A stretch of DNA of 64,000 nt from Desulfobacter hydrogenophilus (GTDB taxonomy: Bacteria > Desulfobacterota > Desulfobacteria > Desulfobacterales > Desulfobacteraceae): NCBI RefSeq assembly GCF_004319545.1, contig NZ_CP036313.1, positions 4,776,501-4,840,500 of the forward strand. The letters run 5' to 3'. The notes below the pieces were generated by a model. That model was given only the letters and a program-made list of their open reading frames with translations, was not told the origin of the DNA and made no database searches. Position numbers and translations under genes: made by a program. This document shows positions 37,908 through 46,843 of this stretch, piece after piece. Within the stretch, counting starts at the first letter, position 1. Each line of letters opens with the position of its first letter.

Positions 37908-38972
37908 ATGAAAAAAACATCACTTCGGTTGATATTATGCCTACTAATGACATGCATGCTTGCGTTTACCGGCTGCTCAGGAGAACAGAAAAAACCAAAA
38001 CCCAGCCCGGACGAATCCCTTCAGATGCTCAAGGATGGCAATGAACGTTTTCTCAATGGAAAATCCGAACAGCCGCATCTGGACAAAAACCGGATGATGA
38101 AGGCCGGTCTGGAAGATCAGGGGGATCATGCCTATGCCACCGTCCTGGCCAATTCTGATTCCAGGGTCCCTGTGGAAGCAATCTTTGACGCCGGAATCAT
38201 GGATATTTTTGTTATCCGGGTGGCCGGAAATGTATGTGATAACAATGAAGTCGGCTCCATAGAATATGGTCTTGCGCATGTTCGCACACCGGTTGTGGTT
38301 GTATTGGGCAATACACAATGCGGCGCAGTGACAGCCGTCACCCGGGCGATCAACGGAAACGGCCATGCCATGGAAAGAAATATTCCAACGCTGTTCGATA
38401 ACATTGGACCTGCTGTCAGAAAGACCATGGAAAAGTATCCCCAGGCAAAAGGTGATGAAATAATTCCCCTTGCCATTGAAGAAAATGTCTGGACCAGCAT
38501 TCGGGATCTGTTCATGAAAAGTCCTGCCACACGGGGTCTTGTCAAATCCGGCAAAGCCAAAGTGGTGGGTGCCATCTATGATGTCAGTGACGGTAGGGTC
38601 TACTGGCTTGAGGATGGGACAGTAGACAGCATTTTACAAGAAGTGGAAGCTGATCCGAACCGTGCCATGGAAGCCATGGCAGACCTCATCCTGCCCCCCG
38701 AACCATCACATGATGCCGCACCTGAAACTCATGAAGTAGCGCCTGACGCCCAGGATGACGCGACTGACGCCCAGGAAATCGCACCTGAAGCGAATGAGGC
38801 AGCGCCTGAAGCCCAGGAAGTTGAAGTCGCACCGGAAGCTGATGAGGCTGCCACTGACGCCCAGGAAGTAGCGCCTGAAACCGATGATGACGCGCCTGAA
38901 GTTTTAGCGCCGTCAGAGGCTGAGGAAACGCCTGCTGACCCAGAAACCCATGACAGTGACAGCCATCTTTAA
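37908..38972 (+). CDS. Beta-carbonic-anhydrase-like lipoprotein lacking two zinc ligands
   Basis: 354 residues from the ATG at 37908, which has AAGGAGAGG 5 bases upstream. A signal peptide ends in a lipobox (LAFTGC), so it is exported and lipid-anchored. The beta-class fold is clear: NERFLNGK, ANSDSRVPVEAIFD, RVAGNVCD and VVVLGNTQCGAVTA. In active enzymes the zinc is held by Cys in CSDSR, His in LGHTQCG and the last Cys. Here the first is Asn (about residue 82) and the second Asn (about 135); only Cys138 remains, while the Asp-Arg dyad is kept. After residue ~265 comes a ~90-residue acidic tail of imperfect APEAxE repeats. It is probably not a normal carbonic anhydrase. Confidence 0.85.
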   Translation: MKKTSLRLILCLLMTCMLAFTGCSGEQKKPKPSPDESLQMLKDGNERFLNGKSEQPHLDKNRMMKAGLEDQGDHAYATVLANSDSRVPVEAIFDAGIMDIFVIRVAGNVCDNNEVGSIEYGLAHVRTPVVVVLGNTQCGAVTAVTRAINGNGHAMERNIPTLFDNIGPAVRKTMEKYPQAKGDEIIPLAIEENVWTSIRDLFMKSPATRGLVKSGKAKVVGAIYDVSDGRVYWLEDGTVDSILQEVEADPNRAMEAMADLILPPEPSHDAAPETHEVAPDAQDDATDAQEIAPEANEAAPEAQEVEVAPEADEAATDAQEVAPETDDDAPEVLAPSEAEETPADPETHDSDSHL

Positions 38973-39109
38973 ATACATGACAAGCCGGGGGGCGCACCAC
39001 GCGCCTTCCGGCATCATTCGACACAGCAGTTCGTAACAATACTTGACATCTTTTATTTTGAAATGATAAATCAGCTTCAAGCCACACAATTCAAAAAAGA
39101 GTGTATTCC

Positions 39110-40954
39110 ATGACGACGGCAACTGACAATTCCAGTAAATCAGCCAAAAATATTTCACCTGCGGATATTCAAAAACAGAATCTGATTTCCCAATGGGCCT
39201 TTGATACCCGCCCCATATTAGGCCGGTTCCATTTATGGCTCGAAGATGTGCGCATTCACTGGTACAGCGACGAATCCCAAAAAAAAATCAAACGCCGCCA
39301 CATGGATGAGATCTCCTTCACCGACGGGCGTACCGAAAAAATGCTGGCCGTCACCGCCGCTGTTACGGCCTTGGGCACCCGGCTTTTTGGCCGTTACGGG
39401 GAAGGCAAGGGGCTGCCCAAAACAGAACTGAATCTGGTGAAAAAAGATGCCGATGCCATTTCCGCCTACGCCATGAGCGAAAGCCTGTGGTACCTGTCCC
39501 GCACCCTGCCGGAAAACCATGCCATCATGGTCTGTTTAGGGGAAGGGCTGATGCCCAAAGCCGGTGAAACCGCTGAAATGGGCGCCAACCCCCTGCTGGG
39601 ATTCGGCAGAATCTATGCCCGGCCCCAGGTGGCTAAATTCCTTGAAGACCGGGTGCTGCGGCTGATCAATGAGCCCGAATACGCCTGGGAAAGATTTTCC
39701 CGGGATATCCAGAAAAGGGACATCACCGTGTGGGGAGCTGCCATCGACACCCTGGAAAACACCTCGAGGTTTGCCAAGGGCGAAACCACCGGCCCCATGA
39801 GTATATTCCATCTTTTTGACCAGCCTTTAATCATCAGCGACCAGTATGAAGGGTACATGGGGTGCCTTGTACTCCCGAAACAGGTTGTGGAAAACGCAGC
39901 GTTGAAATCCGTTCTGGTCAATTATTTCACTCCGCGTCATATGGTTATGAATGCCATTCAAGAGACCTTTGACGGAATAAAAGCGGAAAATGTCCATGTC
40001 TGGACCCTCACTGGGGACGCCCGGCGGGAAAGAATTGAAAACCTCTGGGACCAATGGCGGGATGCCGGCGCACACCTTATTGACGAAAACTGGATTCTTC
40101 CCACAGGGATAGCGCCGTTCACCGATTCTGGCACCTATGCGCCGACCTTTGCAGTCAAGCTATGGACCGATAACAAGGATGATATTCACCTGCTGGTGGT
40201 GGATGGATATGCCGCGTCCGCCGAGGCCATGCAGGCAGCCAGCCTGTCCGGCATTCTGGGCCTGGATGTATCCCTTGCCGTGCTCTCCTCAAAATTCAAG
40301 CTGCCCTATAATAAGGATGCCGTTGCCATGAAGCTGGATCCCCAAGACAATAATTTTGCCACAAAACTTGAACAGGATCTGTTTGAAACCGATGTGCCCC
40401 AGGAAATGATTGAAATTTATCGCGACAGCATCATGGAAGCTAAAAACGCCGGCATCCCCTTAAAACCGCGCACCATCAATGCAAGCGATCTGATTGCCGC
40501 CAAAAAATGGCAGACCCTGGCCGTGTCGGGATACATGCTTCAGGATCCCTACAGTGGTGCCCCCGGCGTAAAACAGATCAGTGAGGACACTTGGGAAGTA
40601 ACTGTTCGGTTAACGTCAGAATTCGGGGACAAGGCCATTACCTTTGCCCTTCGCCTGTTAGAGCCGTTGCCGCAGAGTAAGCTTGTTTTCTCGCCGCTGC
40701 TCAATCGATTTTTCAAGGGAGAAGATTTCAAGACCCGGGCCGTTAAAATTTCAGACTCCGGTAGAATCCGCAACGAACTTCAGACACTGTGTACCGAAGC
40801 CCTGGAACATTTTGGAGACAAGATCGTGGTACGTTTTGACAAAATTACGCCAACCACCATTTCAGCTGTGGAGCAGGAAATGCTCAAACAGATTCTGGCC
40901 TGGTACAAGGAAAATTATCCCATCTGGTTTGAGTGGCTTGAGCTGTCAGTATAG
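39110..40954 (+). CDS. Large hypothetical protein (614 aa)
   Basis: The frame is open from a GTG at 39101; the ATG at 39110 is preferred, although no strong ribosome binding site precedes either. It has no signal peptide and no membrane helix, so it is cytosolic. Motif-like stretches are WAFDTRPILGRFHLWLED, PENHAIMVCLGEGLMPKAG, LTGDARRERIENLWDQWRDAG and ILGLDVSLAVLSSKFK. I recognise no family. Codon use and composition match neighbours, so the gene is real. It follows the anhydrase-like gene by ~140 bp and may be transcribed with it. Confidence 0.75.
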   Translation: MTTATDNSSKSAKNISPADIQKQNLISQWAFDTRPILGRFHLWLEDVRIHWYSDESQKKIKRRHMDEISFTDGRTEKMLAVTAAVTALGTRLFGRYGEGKGLPKTELNLVKKDADAISAYAMSESLWYLSRTLPENHAIMVCLGEGLMPKAGETAEMGANPLLGFGRIYARPQVAKFLEDRVLRLINEPEYAWERFSRDIQKRDITVWGAAIDTLENTSRFAKGETTGPMSIFHLFDQPLIISDQYEGYMGCLVLPKQVVENAALKSVLVNYFTPRHMVMNAIQETFDGIKAENVHVWTLTGDARRERIENLWDQWRDAGAHLIDENWILPTGIAPFTDSGTYAPTFAVKLWTDNKDDIHLLVVDGYAASAEAMQAASLSGILGLDVSLAVLSSKFKLPYNKDAVAMKLDPQDNNFATKLEQDLFETDVPQEMIEIYRDSIMEAKNAGIPLKPRTINASDLIAAKKWQTLAVSGYMLQDPYSGAPGVKQISEDTWEVTVRLTSEFGDKAITFALRLLEPLPQSKLVFSPLLNRFFKGEDFKTRAVKISDSGRIRNELQTLCTEALEHFGDKIVVRFDKITPTTISAVEQEMLKQILAWYKENYPIWFEWLELSV

Positions 40955-41011
40955 AATGCTTTATATTTTTGCATTCTTTTCACGATTCATCCGTCCAATG
41001 CTTGAAATGGC

Positions 41012-41490
41012 GTGATGCTTAACATTGGCAATGAGGCCGTTGTCAGGGGTCATGGCAACGGGCTGCATTTTTTTTGCAGGCTACCCCATTCATTACCCCG
41101 GCCACCACAATTTTCAATAATATGCTTAAAATGCTGCCTCCCCAAGGCGGCATATGTATTCAGGGCGAGAATGAAATTGCCTCCATGGGATATTGCATCG
41201 GCTTCCATGGCCGGGAAAAAGGCACTCACCGCCACCTCAGGCCCCGGTATCAGCCTGTATTCGGACCATATTTCCTTTGCCGTCGGCATCCCGGACACCC
41301 CACCCAGGTGAAAGAAATTGATTTCAAGGCATTAAAAATCAGCAGGCCGGACTGGGCCCTGGCATCTCTGGAGAATCCTAGCTAAACAAGAGCTGTGCCT
41401 GAAAACGGATATGTTGCTGTCAGCTTTTAAATCACGTTTCAACCCCAAGGTATTTGCCCTGGCCGAAGAGACCATCAGTAAAGTGTCCTG
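41012..41490 (+). pseudogene. Remnant of a 2-oxoacid:ferredoxin oxidoreductase (KorA/VorB-type) gene
   Basis: Pieces of the alpha subunit are scattered over all three plus frames. They are NIGNEAVVRG, then ITPATTIFNNMLKMLPPQGG with IQGENEIASMGYCIG, then SMAGKKALTATSGPGISLYS with HISFAVG. In order these are the conserved N-terminal ~100 residues of the pyruvate/2-oxoglutarate:ferredoxin oxidoreductase alpha chain. At least three small indels break it, and most of the gene and any beta subunit are missing. A last piece (FKSRFNPKVFALAEE, to 41490) might be the end of a gamma subunit, but this is uncertain. Confidence 0.75.
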
Positions 41491-41610
41491 ATATAAAAAA
41501 TTACCAATCGCACGCATCTTTCCATTGACAAGGCGAATATATTATTAGATTCTTACTAAACAGTTCCACCATATGATGATATAGGTTTCTTTTTATTCCT
41601 GTCTTAAAAA

Positions 41611-41683
41611 CCGCAGATTAAATAAGTCGGGCAAAAATAACGCTAAAAGGCAAGCTATTTTGTTCAAGTTATTTAATCTGCGG
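41611..41683. repeat. Perfect 15-bp inverted repeat
   Basis: Arms CCGCAGATTAAATAA (41611-41625) and its exact complement (41669-41683) with 43 bases between. It could be the ends of a tiny mobile element or a long hairpin. No second copy was noticed in the window. Confidence 0.7.
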
Positions 41684-41713
41684 TCCTAAGTGTAACGGGA
41701 TTTATAAAAAAAA

Positions 41714-41794
41714 ACTGAGTTAACCTTTTAATTTATTTAATGATTTGTTGTGGTCTATCCTCGGTGAAAAACCAGGTCGGCCATGACCGTTATA
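41714..41794. repeat. Dispersed palindromic repeat, copy B
   Basis: Contains TGATTTGTTGTGGTC, CCTCGGTGAAAAACCAGG and ACCGTTATA, the same core as copies A and C. It lies in the leader of the receptor 2 operon. Confidence 0.8.
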
Positions 41795-41854
41795 AAAGAT
41801 TTAAGGTCCCCTTTTTTTTGAAATAAACAAAAATGAGTCCTTTTGGGAGATTGG

Positions 41855-43843
41855 ATGCGCTGGAGATTCTGGATATCTGTAACTTTTGTCGTCTGTTTTT
41901 TATCGTATTCCATGGTCGCGCCTGTTTTCGCAAATGCAGGTGACGAAGATATACTGGAGATGGATCTGGATAGTCTGATGGATGTCCAGATTACATCTGC
42001 CGGTCGCAAGTCCCAGGTCCTTTCAGATGTTCCTGCTGCAGTCTATGTCATCCACCGGGAAAAATTACTTGAGTCCGGCGCAACAACCATTGCCGAAGCT
42101 CTTCGGCTGGTCCCGGGACTTCAAGTGGCCCGGATCAACGCCAATCGGTGGGCCATTTCCTCAAGAGGGTTCAACGGTACTTTTTCCAATAAACTGCTGG
42201 TACAGATTGACGGCCGCAGCGTGTATACCCCAAGTTATTCAGGGGTATACTGGGATCTTCAGCATGTGATGCTGGAGGATGTGGACCGGATCGAAGTGAT
42301 TCGAGGACCCGGGGCAACCTTGTGGGGTGCCAATGCCGTAAACGGCATTATCAATGTCATTACCCTGCCGGCATCGGACACCCAGGGGGGATTGGTCAGC
42401 CTGGGAACAGGAACTCATGAAAAATTCATGGCCGGTGCAAGGGTGGGGACCAAACTGAATACAGATACCTATGCCCGGTTCTATGCCATGGGAAATGACC
42501 GGGATTCCTTTGTAAAAGCCTCCGACGGCAGTGACGGGAACGACGGATGGAAGAACAGTCAGGCCGGCTTCAGGATTGATGGAGACAATGGGGTTCGCCA
42601 TACATGGACCCTCCAGGGAGATATCTTCCAGGTGGATAGTGAGCAGGACGTTACCCCTCCCTTCCCTCCAGATAGTGGCTCTTTAGTGGACAGTGTGAAA
42701 TCCCACGGGGGAAATATTTTAGGCCGATGGACATTGAAAGATTCTAACCATGATATCTGTACGGTCCAGGCGTATTATGATTTCAACACCAGAGATGAGT
42801 TTTCTCTGGAGCAGACCCATCATACCTTTGATATGGATTTTCAACATAGATTTCAGCCAGCACGCGGCCATGACGTGGTCTGGGGCATGGGATACCGGAT
42901 GGTCCGGGATGATTTTGCCAACACCTTTCAGGTTCAAATTATACCGGAAACCCAAACCACGCATCTGTTCAGCGGGTTTGCCCAGGATGAGATTACCATA
43001 ATTGATGACCTGCTCTGGCTCACTATAGGATCAAAGATCGAACATAACGATTATACCGGGGTAGAAATTCAGCCGAATGTAAGAATACTGTGGCGGCCCG
43101 GGGAAAGACACAGCTTTTGGACATCTGTGGCACGGGCCGTCCGGACACCGTCACGGATGGAGGCTTCCGGGAAAATTATTCAGGGCATTATCCCCTTCCC
43201 GGTGTATACTCAAATTTCCCTGAACGGTAGTCCGAAATATGATGCTGAAAAGCTTATTGCATTGGAAACCGGTTACCGGTATGCCGCCGGTAAAAATTTC
43301 TCAGCGGATATTTCTTTGTTTTACAACCGGTATACTGATCTTGGAGGAATAGTTTCGGGGGAAAACCAGTGGAGCATGTATTTTGCCAATAATATGGAAG
43401 GCAATACCTATGGAATGGAAGTCTCCGTGACTTGGCTGCCGGTGGAATGGATGGAAACCGAAGTCACCTACAGCTGCCTTCAAATGGATATTACCGGCGA
43501 TGAATACTCAAAGAAAACAATAGAAGAAACCTCTCCCTCACACCAGGCAGGCCTGAGATTGGGCATTGATTTGACAAAAAATCTTCGGCTGAATCTCTGG
43601 GCAAGATATACGGGAAAAATTAAATTTGTGGATTTCACCAATACCGATCTCTACCGGCATGTGATTGACGACACCTTTTCACTGGATGCAAATATTCGAT
43701 GGCGAATCAACGGCGATATTGATTTCACGGTGGCAGGACAGAATCTGTTGGATGGTGACTTCATGGAATACGGATCCGACGGTTACCTGACCCCGATTGA
43801 AATTCAACGGATTCTGTATGCCAAAATTACGTGGAAATTTTAA
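41855..43843 (+). CDS. TonB-dependent receptor 2 (intact)
   Basis: About 662 residues from the ATG at 41855 (GGGAGA 4 bases upstream; frame open to a TTG at 41843). A signal peptide ends near VFANAG. A TonB-box-like LDSLMDVQITSAG follows, then the plug domain (TTIAEALRLVPGLQVARIN, VDRIEVIRGPGATLWGANA) and a 22-strand barrel ending in a C-terminal aromatic residue (YAKITWKF). It takes up or senses a ligand across the outer membrane. The missing central signature of siderophore receptors means the substrate is open. It is the first gene of the receptor-YfiR-kinase-GGDEF/EAL operon. Confidence 0.9.
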   Translation: MRWRFWISVTFVVCFLSYSMVAPVFANAGDEDILEMDLDSLMDVQITSAGRKSQVLSDVPAAVYVIHREKLLESGATTIAEALRLVPGLQVARINANRWAISSRGFNGTFSNKLLVQIDGRSVYTPSYSGVYWDLQHVMLEDVDRIEVIRGPGATLWGANAVNGIINVITLPASDTQGGLVSLGTGTHEKFMAGARVGTKLNTDTYARFYAMGNDRDSFVKASDGSDGNDGWKNSQAGFRIDGDNGVRHTWTLQGDIFQVDSEQDVTPPFPPDSGSLVDSVKSHGGNILGRWTLKDSNHDICTVQAYYDFNTRDEFSLEQTHHTFDMDFQHRFQPARGHDVVWGMGYRMVRDDFANTFQVQIIPETQTTHLFSGFAQDEITIIDDLLWLTIGSKIEHNDYTGVEIQPNVRILWRPGERHSFWTSVARAVRTPSRMEASGKIIQGIIPFPVYTQISLNGSPKYDAEKLIALETGYRYAAGKNFSADISLFYNRYTDLGGIVSGENQWSMYFANNMEGNTYGMEVSVTWLPVEWMETEVTYSCLQMDITGDEYSKKTIEETSPSHQAGLRLGIDLTKNLRLNLWARYTGKIKFVDFTNTDLYRHVIDDTFSLDANIRWRINGDIDFTVAGQNLLDGDFMEYGSDGYLTPIEIQRILYAKITWKF

Positions 43844-43847
43844 AGCG

Positions 43848-44405
43848 ATGAGCAGGGCAGTAATGTCCATACCCGTAATCGTTTTCTTGGTTCTATCTTT
43901 TACTTTTATGCCCGGCGTGGTAGCCGCACAGAATTGGACCGGACGTTTGAGCGTGTCAGAATATAAACTTCGAGCGGCCTACCTCTATAATTTCAGCAAG
44001 TTCATCCGTTGGCCGGAATCTGCGTTTGAAAGTAAAGAATCCGCATTTGTCATCGGGCTTCTGGGGGAGGATGTACCCATGGCAATTTCAGAATTGTTGA
44101 AGTCAAGGACCATTGGCTCCCGCCCCATTAAAGTAAGGGAGTATCGAACCGGGGAGAGCATGGATGGCTGCCACTTGCTTTACCTGCACTCCAGCCAGAA
44201 ATGGAAGCCTGTTCTCAGGACACTGAAATCGTCAAGGGTGATTACGGTGGGGGATGCCCCATCCTTTGCGGACGACGGCGGTGCCATACAATTTGTCACC
44301 ATACGCAACCGGCTGCGGTTCATCATCAATTTGAAAGCCCCAGGTTTCGCCGGGGTTGATCTTGATTCCCGGCTTTTGTCCCTGGCCCTGGAAATAAAGA
44401 AATAG
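43848..44405 (+). CDS. YfiR-family (DUF4154) periplasmic protein
   Basis: About 185 residues from the ATG at 43848, 4 bp after the receptor stop; the frame is open further upstream inside the receptor. A signal peptide ends near VVAAQ. The DUF4154 domain begins with [20 protein letters not shown] and continues with [18 protein letters not shown]. It is the second YfiR homologue of the window; the two share the (V/Y)xK(A/L)RAAxxYNF(S/T)K motif. The hybrid kinase with CHASE8-like sensor follows 11 bp downstream. Confidence 0.85.
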   Translation: MSRAVMSIPVIVFLVLSFTFMPGVVAAQNWTGRLSVSEYKLRAAYLYNFSKFIRWPESAFESKESAFVIGLLGEDVPMAISELLKSRTIGSRPIKVREYRTGESMDGCHLLYLHSSQKWKPVLRTLKSSRVITVGDAPSFADDGGAIQFVTIRNRLRFIINLKAPGFAGVDLDSRLLSLALEIKK

Positions 44406-44416
44406 GGGAAGCATGC

Positions 44417-46843
44417 ATGAATAGTTGGTTTAAAAAAATGTCCATTAAAAACAAACTCAATATTGTTATCTTAGGCGCCTGTTCCGCAGTACTTTTGCTG
44501 ACCGTTCTGATTGTATTTGCCACCCAGTGGTTCCTTTACAAGCGCAACGCAATGGAAGAGCTTAGCAGTCTGGCTCGGATCGTGGGGGATAACAGCGCCG
44601 CGGCCCTGATGTTCGAAGACCGTCAGGTGTTGAGTAAAAGCCTTGAATCCCTGGGGCAACGATCTTCACTTTACAGGTCTGCCTTTTATGGCATCGACGG
44701 TATGGTGATTGCGGAACTGTCCTATACGCTTGAACCTGATACGTCCCGTTCTCTGAACATTCCGCCATTCCCAAAAAATTATTTTAAAACCAATGAAACG
44801 ATGAGCTGGGTTGAAAAGCATCACCTCAATATCCTCCAGCCCGTCATCGTGGATGGGGAAAAAATTGCATTTTTATTCCTCCAGGCGGGCGTGGAGGAAT
44901 TGTATCGTCTTCTGCTTGAGTGGACAGGATATCTGGCCTTGGCCGCCCTTGCAGGTATGTTTCTTGCGAGCATAATGGCCAGCAGTCTGCAACGCATATT
45001 TACCGTACCTGTAATCAGGTTGACCCAGGCGATCAGGCAAATTTCAGAAGAAAAGGATTACACCCTCCGGGTGGCGAGTGATACCGGGGATGAATTGGGG
45101 GTGTTGGCAGCCGGATTCAACCAGATGTTGGAAAAAATTGAGGAGCGGGATGCTCATCTTGAAGAGCAGGTCCGGGACAGAACCTTAAAGCTCCAGAAGG
45201 CCATGGAAAAGGCCGTGATCCTGGCTGATCAGGCCCAGGCCGCTAACCGAAGTAAATCCATGTTTCTGGCCAATATGAGCCATGAGATCAGGACCCCCAT
45301 GAACGGGGTGCTGGGCATGGCGGAACTGCTAATGGATACCCCTTTAACCCGGAATCAAAAAAAACTTATAAATACCATCAAGGTGTCCGGGGACTCCCTG
45401 CTGCTCATCATCAACGATATTCTTGATTTTACAAAGATTGAAGCCGGAAAACTGGCACTTGAATCAACGCCCTGCAACCTTGAAAAGCTGGTAAAAGACA
45501 CCGTGGATCTCGTCGCAGGCCAGGCCGAGAGCAAACAATTAAAGCTGATTGTAGACATGGGGCAACTGGCTTATCCTTTTGTGAAAGCCGATCCTTTAAG
45601 GATACGCCAAATTATTTTAAATCTACTTTCCAATGCCCTCAAATTCACCAATGAAGGCACAATACGGATCCGACTGAAGACCCTGGAAGAAAAAGGTCCC
45701 TTCACGAAGGTCCGTTTTTTGGTTAAGGATTCTGGAATTGGGATGGAAAAAGATGTCTGTGCGCGGTTGTTCAAACCCTTTACCCAGGCAGACGAATCCA
45801 CCACCCGGGAATTCGGAGGTACCGGACTGGGCCTGGCCATTTCCAAACAGCTGGTGGAATTGATGGGCGGCCAGATTTCATGTGAAAGCCGATCCGGCAT
45901 CGGCAGTGAATTCATGTTTCAGCTTAAGTTTGAGAAAGTATTGGAAGATAATGTGACTCCAGTTAAGTTTTCAAGTGAAACCAGTTCTATAATGGCGGAC
46001 CCGGATGTGTACGACCGGCTTTCTGAAGCAGAGGTCCTCCCGGAAAAGGCACCGCTGGTGTTGGTGGTGGAGGATAATACCATCAATCAGGAGGTCTCTT
46101 CCGGAATTTTGAAAAATCTTGGCTGCAGAGTGGATCTGGCCGAAAACGGTGAAATAGCGCTGGCTGCCGTGGAGGATAAATCTTACGATATAATTTTCAT
46201 GGACTGCCAGATGCCGGTCATGGATGGATATGATGCCACCCGCAGAATCCGGGCCATGGGTAACAGCTCCAGGAACGATGGCGAGTTGCCGATTATCGCA
46301 CTGACAGCCCACGCCCTGGCCGGAGATCGGGTTAAATGTATTGAAGCCGGTATGGACGATCATTTGGCAAAACCCTTTGGCAAATCCCAAATGGCGGAGA
46401 TCTTGAGGCGCTGGCTGCCTGAATGGAAGGACAATACTATAGATCAGCCCCCCCGGGAGGATGATCATACCGATGCTGAACCCAACGAAGGGGTAATTTG
46501 CATGGCGTCCCTGGATGTGATCCGTGGAATGCAGCCCCCCGGTGCAGATGATATTCTCACCAAGATCATCAAAATATTTTTAAGGGACGCCCCTGAGCGG
46601 ACACAAAAAATATCCCTTGCCATGGCGGCCGGGGATATAGAATCTATCAGGGACCATGCACATTACATGAAATCCAGCAGCGGGAATCTTGGCGCTGTTT
46701 ATCTATCCTCCCTATATAGAAAATTGGAGGAAAACAGCCGGAAAACCGATTCTTTGGACCGTTTATCTCACATCATAACGGAAATCGGGCCGGCCCTTGA
46801 CCAGGCGATGAATCAATTAAAGGAATATATGGTGGAAATATGA
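44417..46843 (+). CDS. Hybrid histidine kinase with CHASE8-like sensor and HPt (CHASE8-HAMP-HK-REC-HPt)
   Basis: 808 residues. TM1 at about 15-37, a CHASE8-like periplasmic domain ([40 protein letters not shown]), TM2 at about 170-192, then HAMP ([17 protein letters not shown]). HisKA has [14 protein letters not shown] (His about 289). HATPase boxes [17 protein letters not shown] and GTGLGLAIS follow, and the receiver has Asp about 596 ([12 protein letters not shown]). The C-terminal HPt domain carries a His in [14 protein letters not shown] (about residue 747), so a full internal phosphorelay is present. Its stop overlaps the start of the REC-GGDEF-EAL gene (ATGA), the likely relay target. 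Confidence 0.92.
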   Translation: MNSWFKKMSIKNKLNIVILGACSAVLLLTVLIVFATQWFLYKRNAMEELSSLARIVGDNSAAALMFEDRQVLSKSLESLGQRSSLYRSAFYGIDGMVIAELSYTLEPDTSRSLNIPPFPKNYFKTNETMSWVEKHHLNILQPVIVDGEKIAFLFLQAGVEELYRLLLEWTGYLALAALAGMFLASIMASSLQRIFTVPVIRLTQAIRQISEEKDYTLRVASDTGDELGVLAAGFNQMLEKIEERDAHLEEQVRDRTLKLQKAMEKAVILADQAQAANRSKSMFLANMSHEIRTPMNGVLGMAELLMDTPLTRNQKKLINTIKVSGDSLLLIINDILDFTKIEAGKLALESTPCNLEKLVKDTVDLVAGQAESKQLKLIVDMGQLAYPFVKADPLRIRQIILNLLSNALKFTNEGTIRIRLKTLEEKGPFTKVRFLVKDSGIGMEKDVCARLFKPFTQADESTTREFGGTGLGLAISKQLVELMGGQISCESRSGIGSEFMFQLKFEKVLEDNVTPVKFSSETSSIMADPDVYDRLSEAEVLPEKAPLVLVVEDNTINQEVSSGILKNLGCRVDLAENGEIALAAVEDKSYDIIFMDCQMPVMDGYDATRRIRAMGNSSRNDGELPIIALTAHALAGDRVKCIEAGMDDHLAKPFGKSQMAEILRRWLPEWKDNTIDQPPREDDHTDAEPNEGVICMASLDVIRGMQPPGADDILTKIIKIFLRDAPERTQKISLAMAAGDIESIRDHAHYMKSSSGNLGAVYLSSLYRKLEENSRKTDSLDRLSHIITEIGPALDQAMNQLKEYMVEI

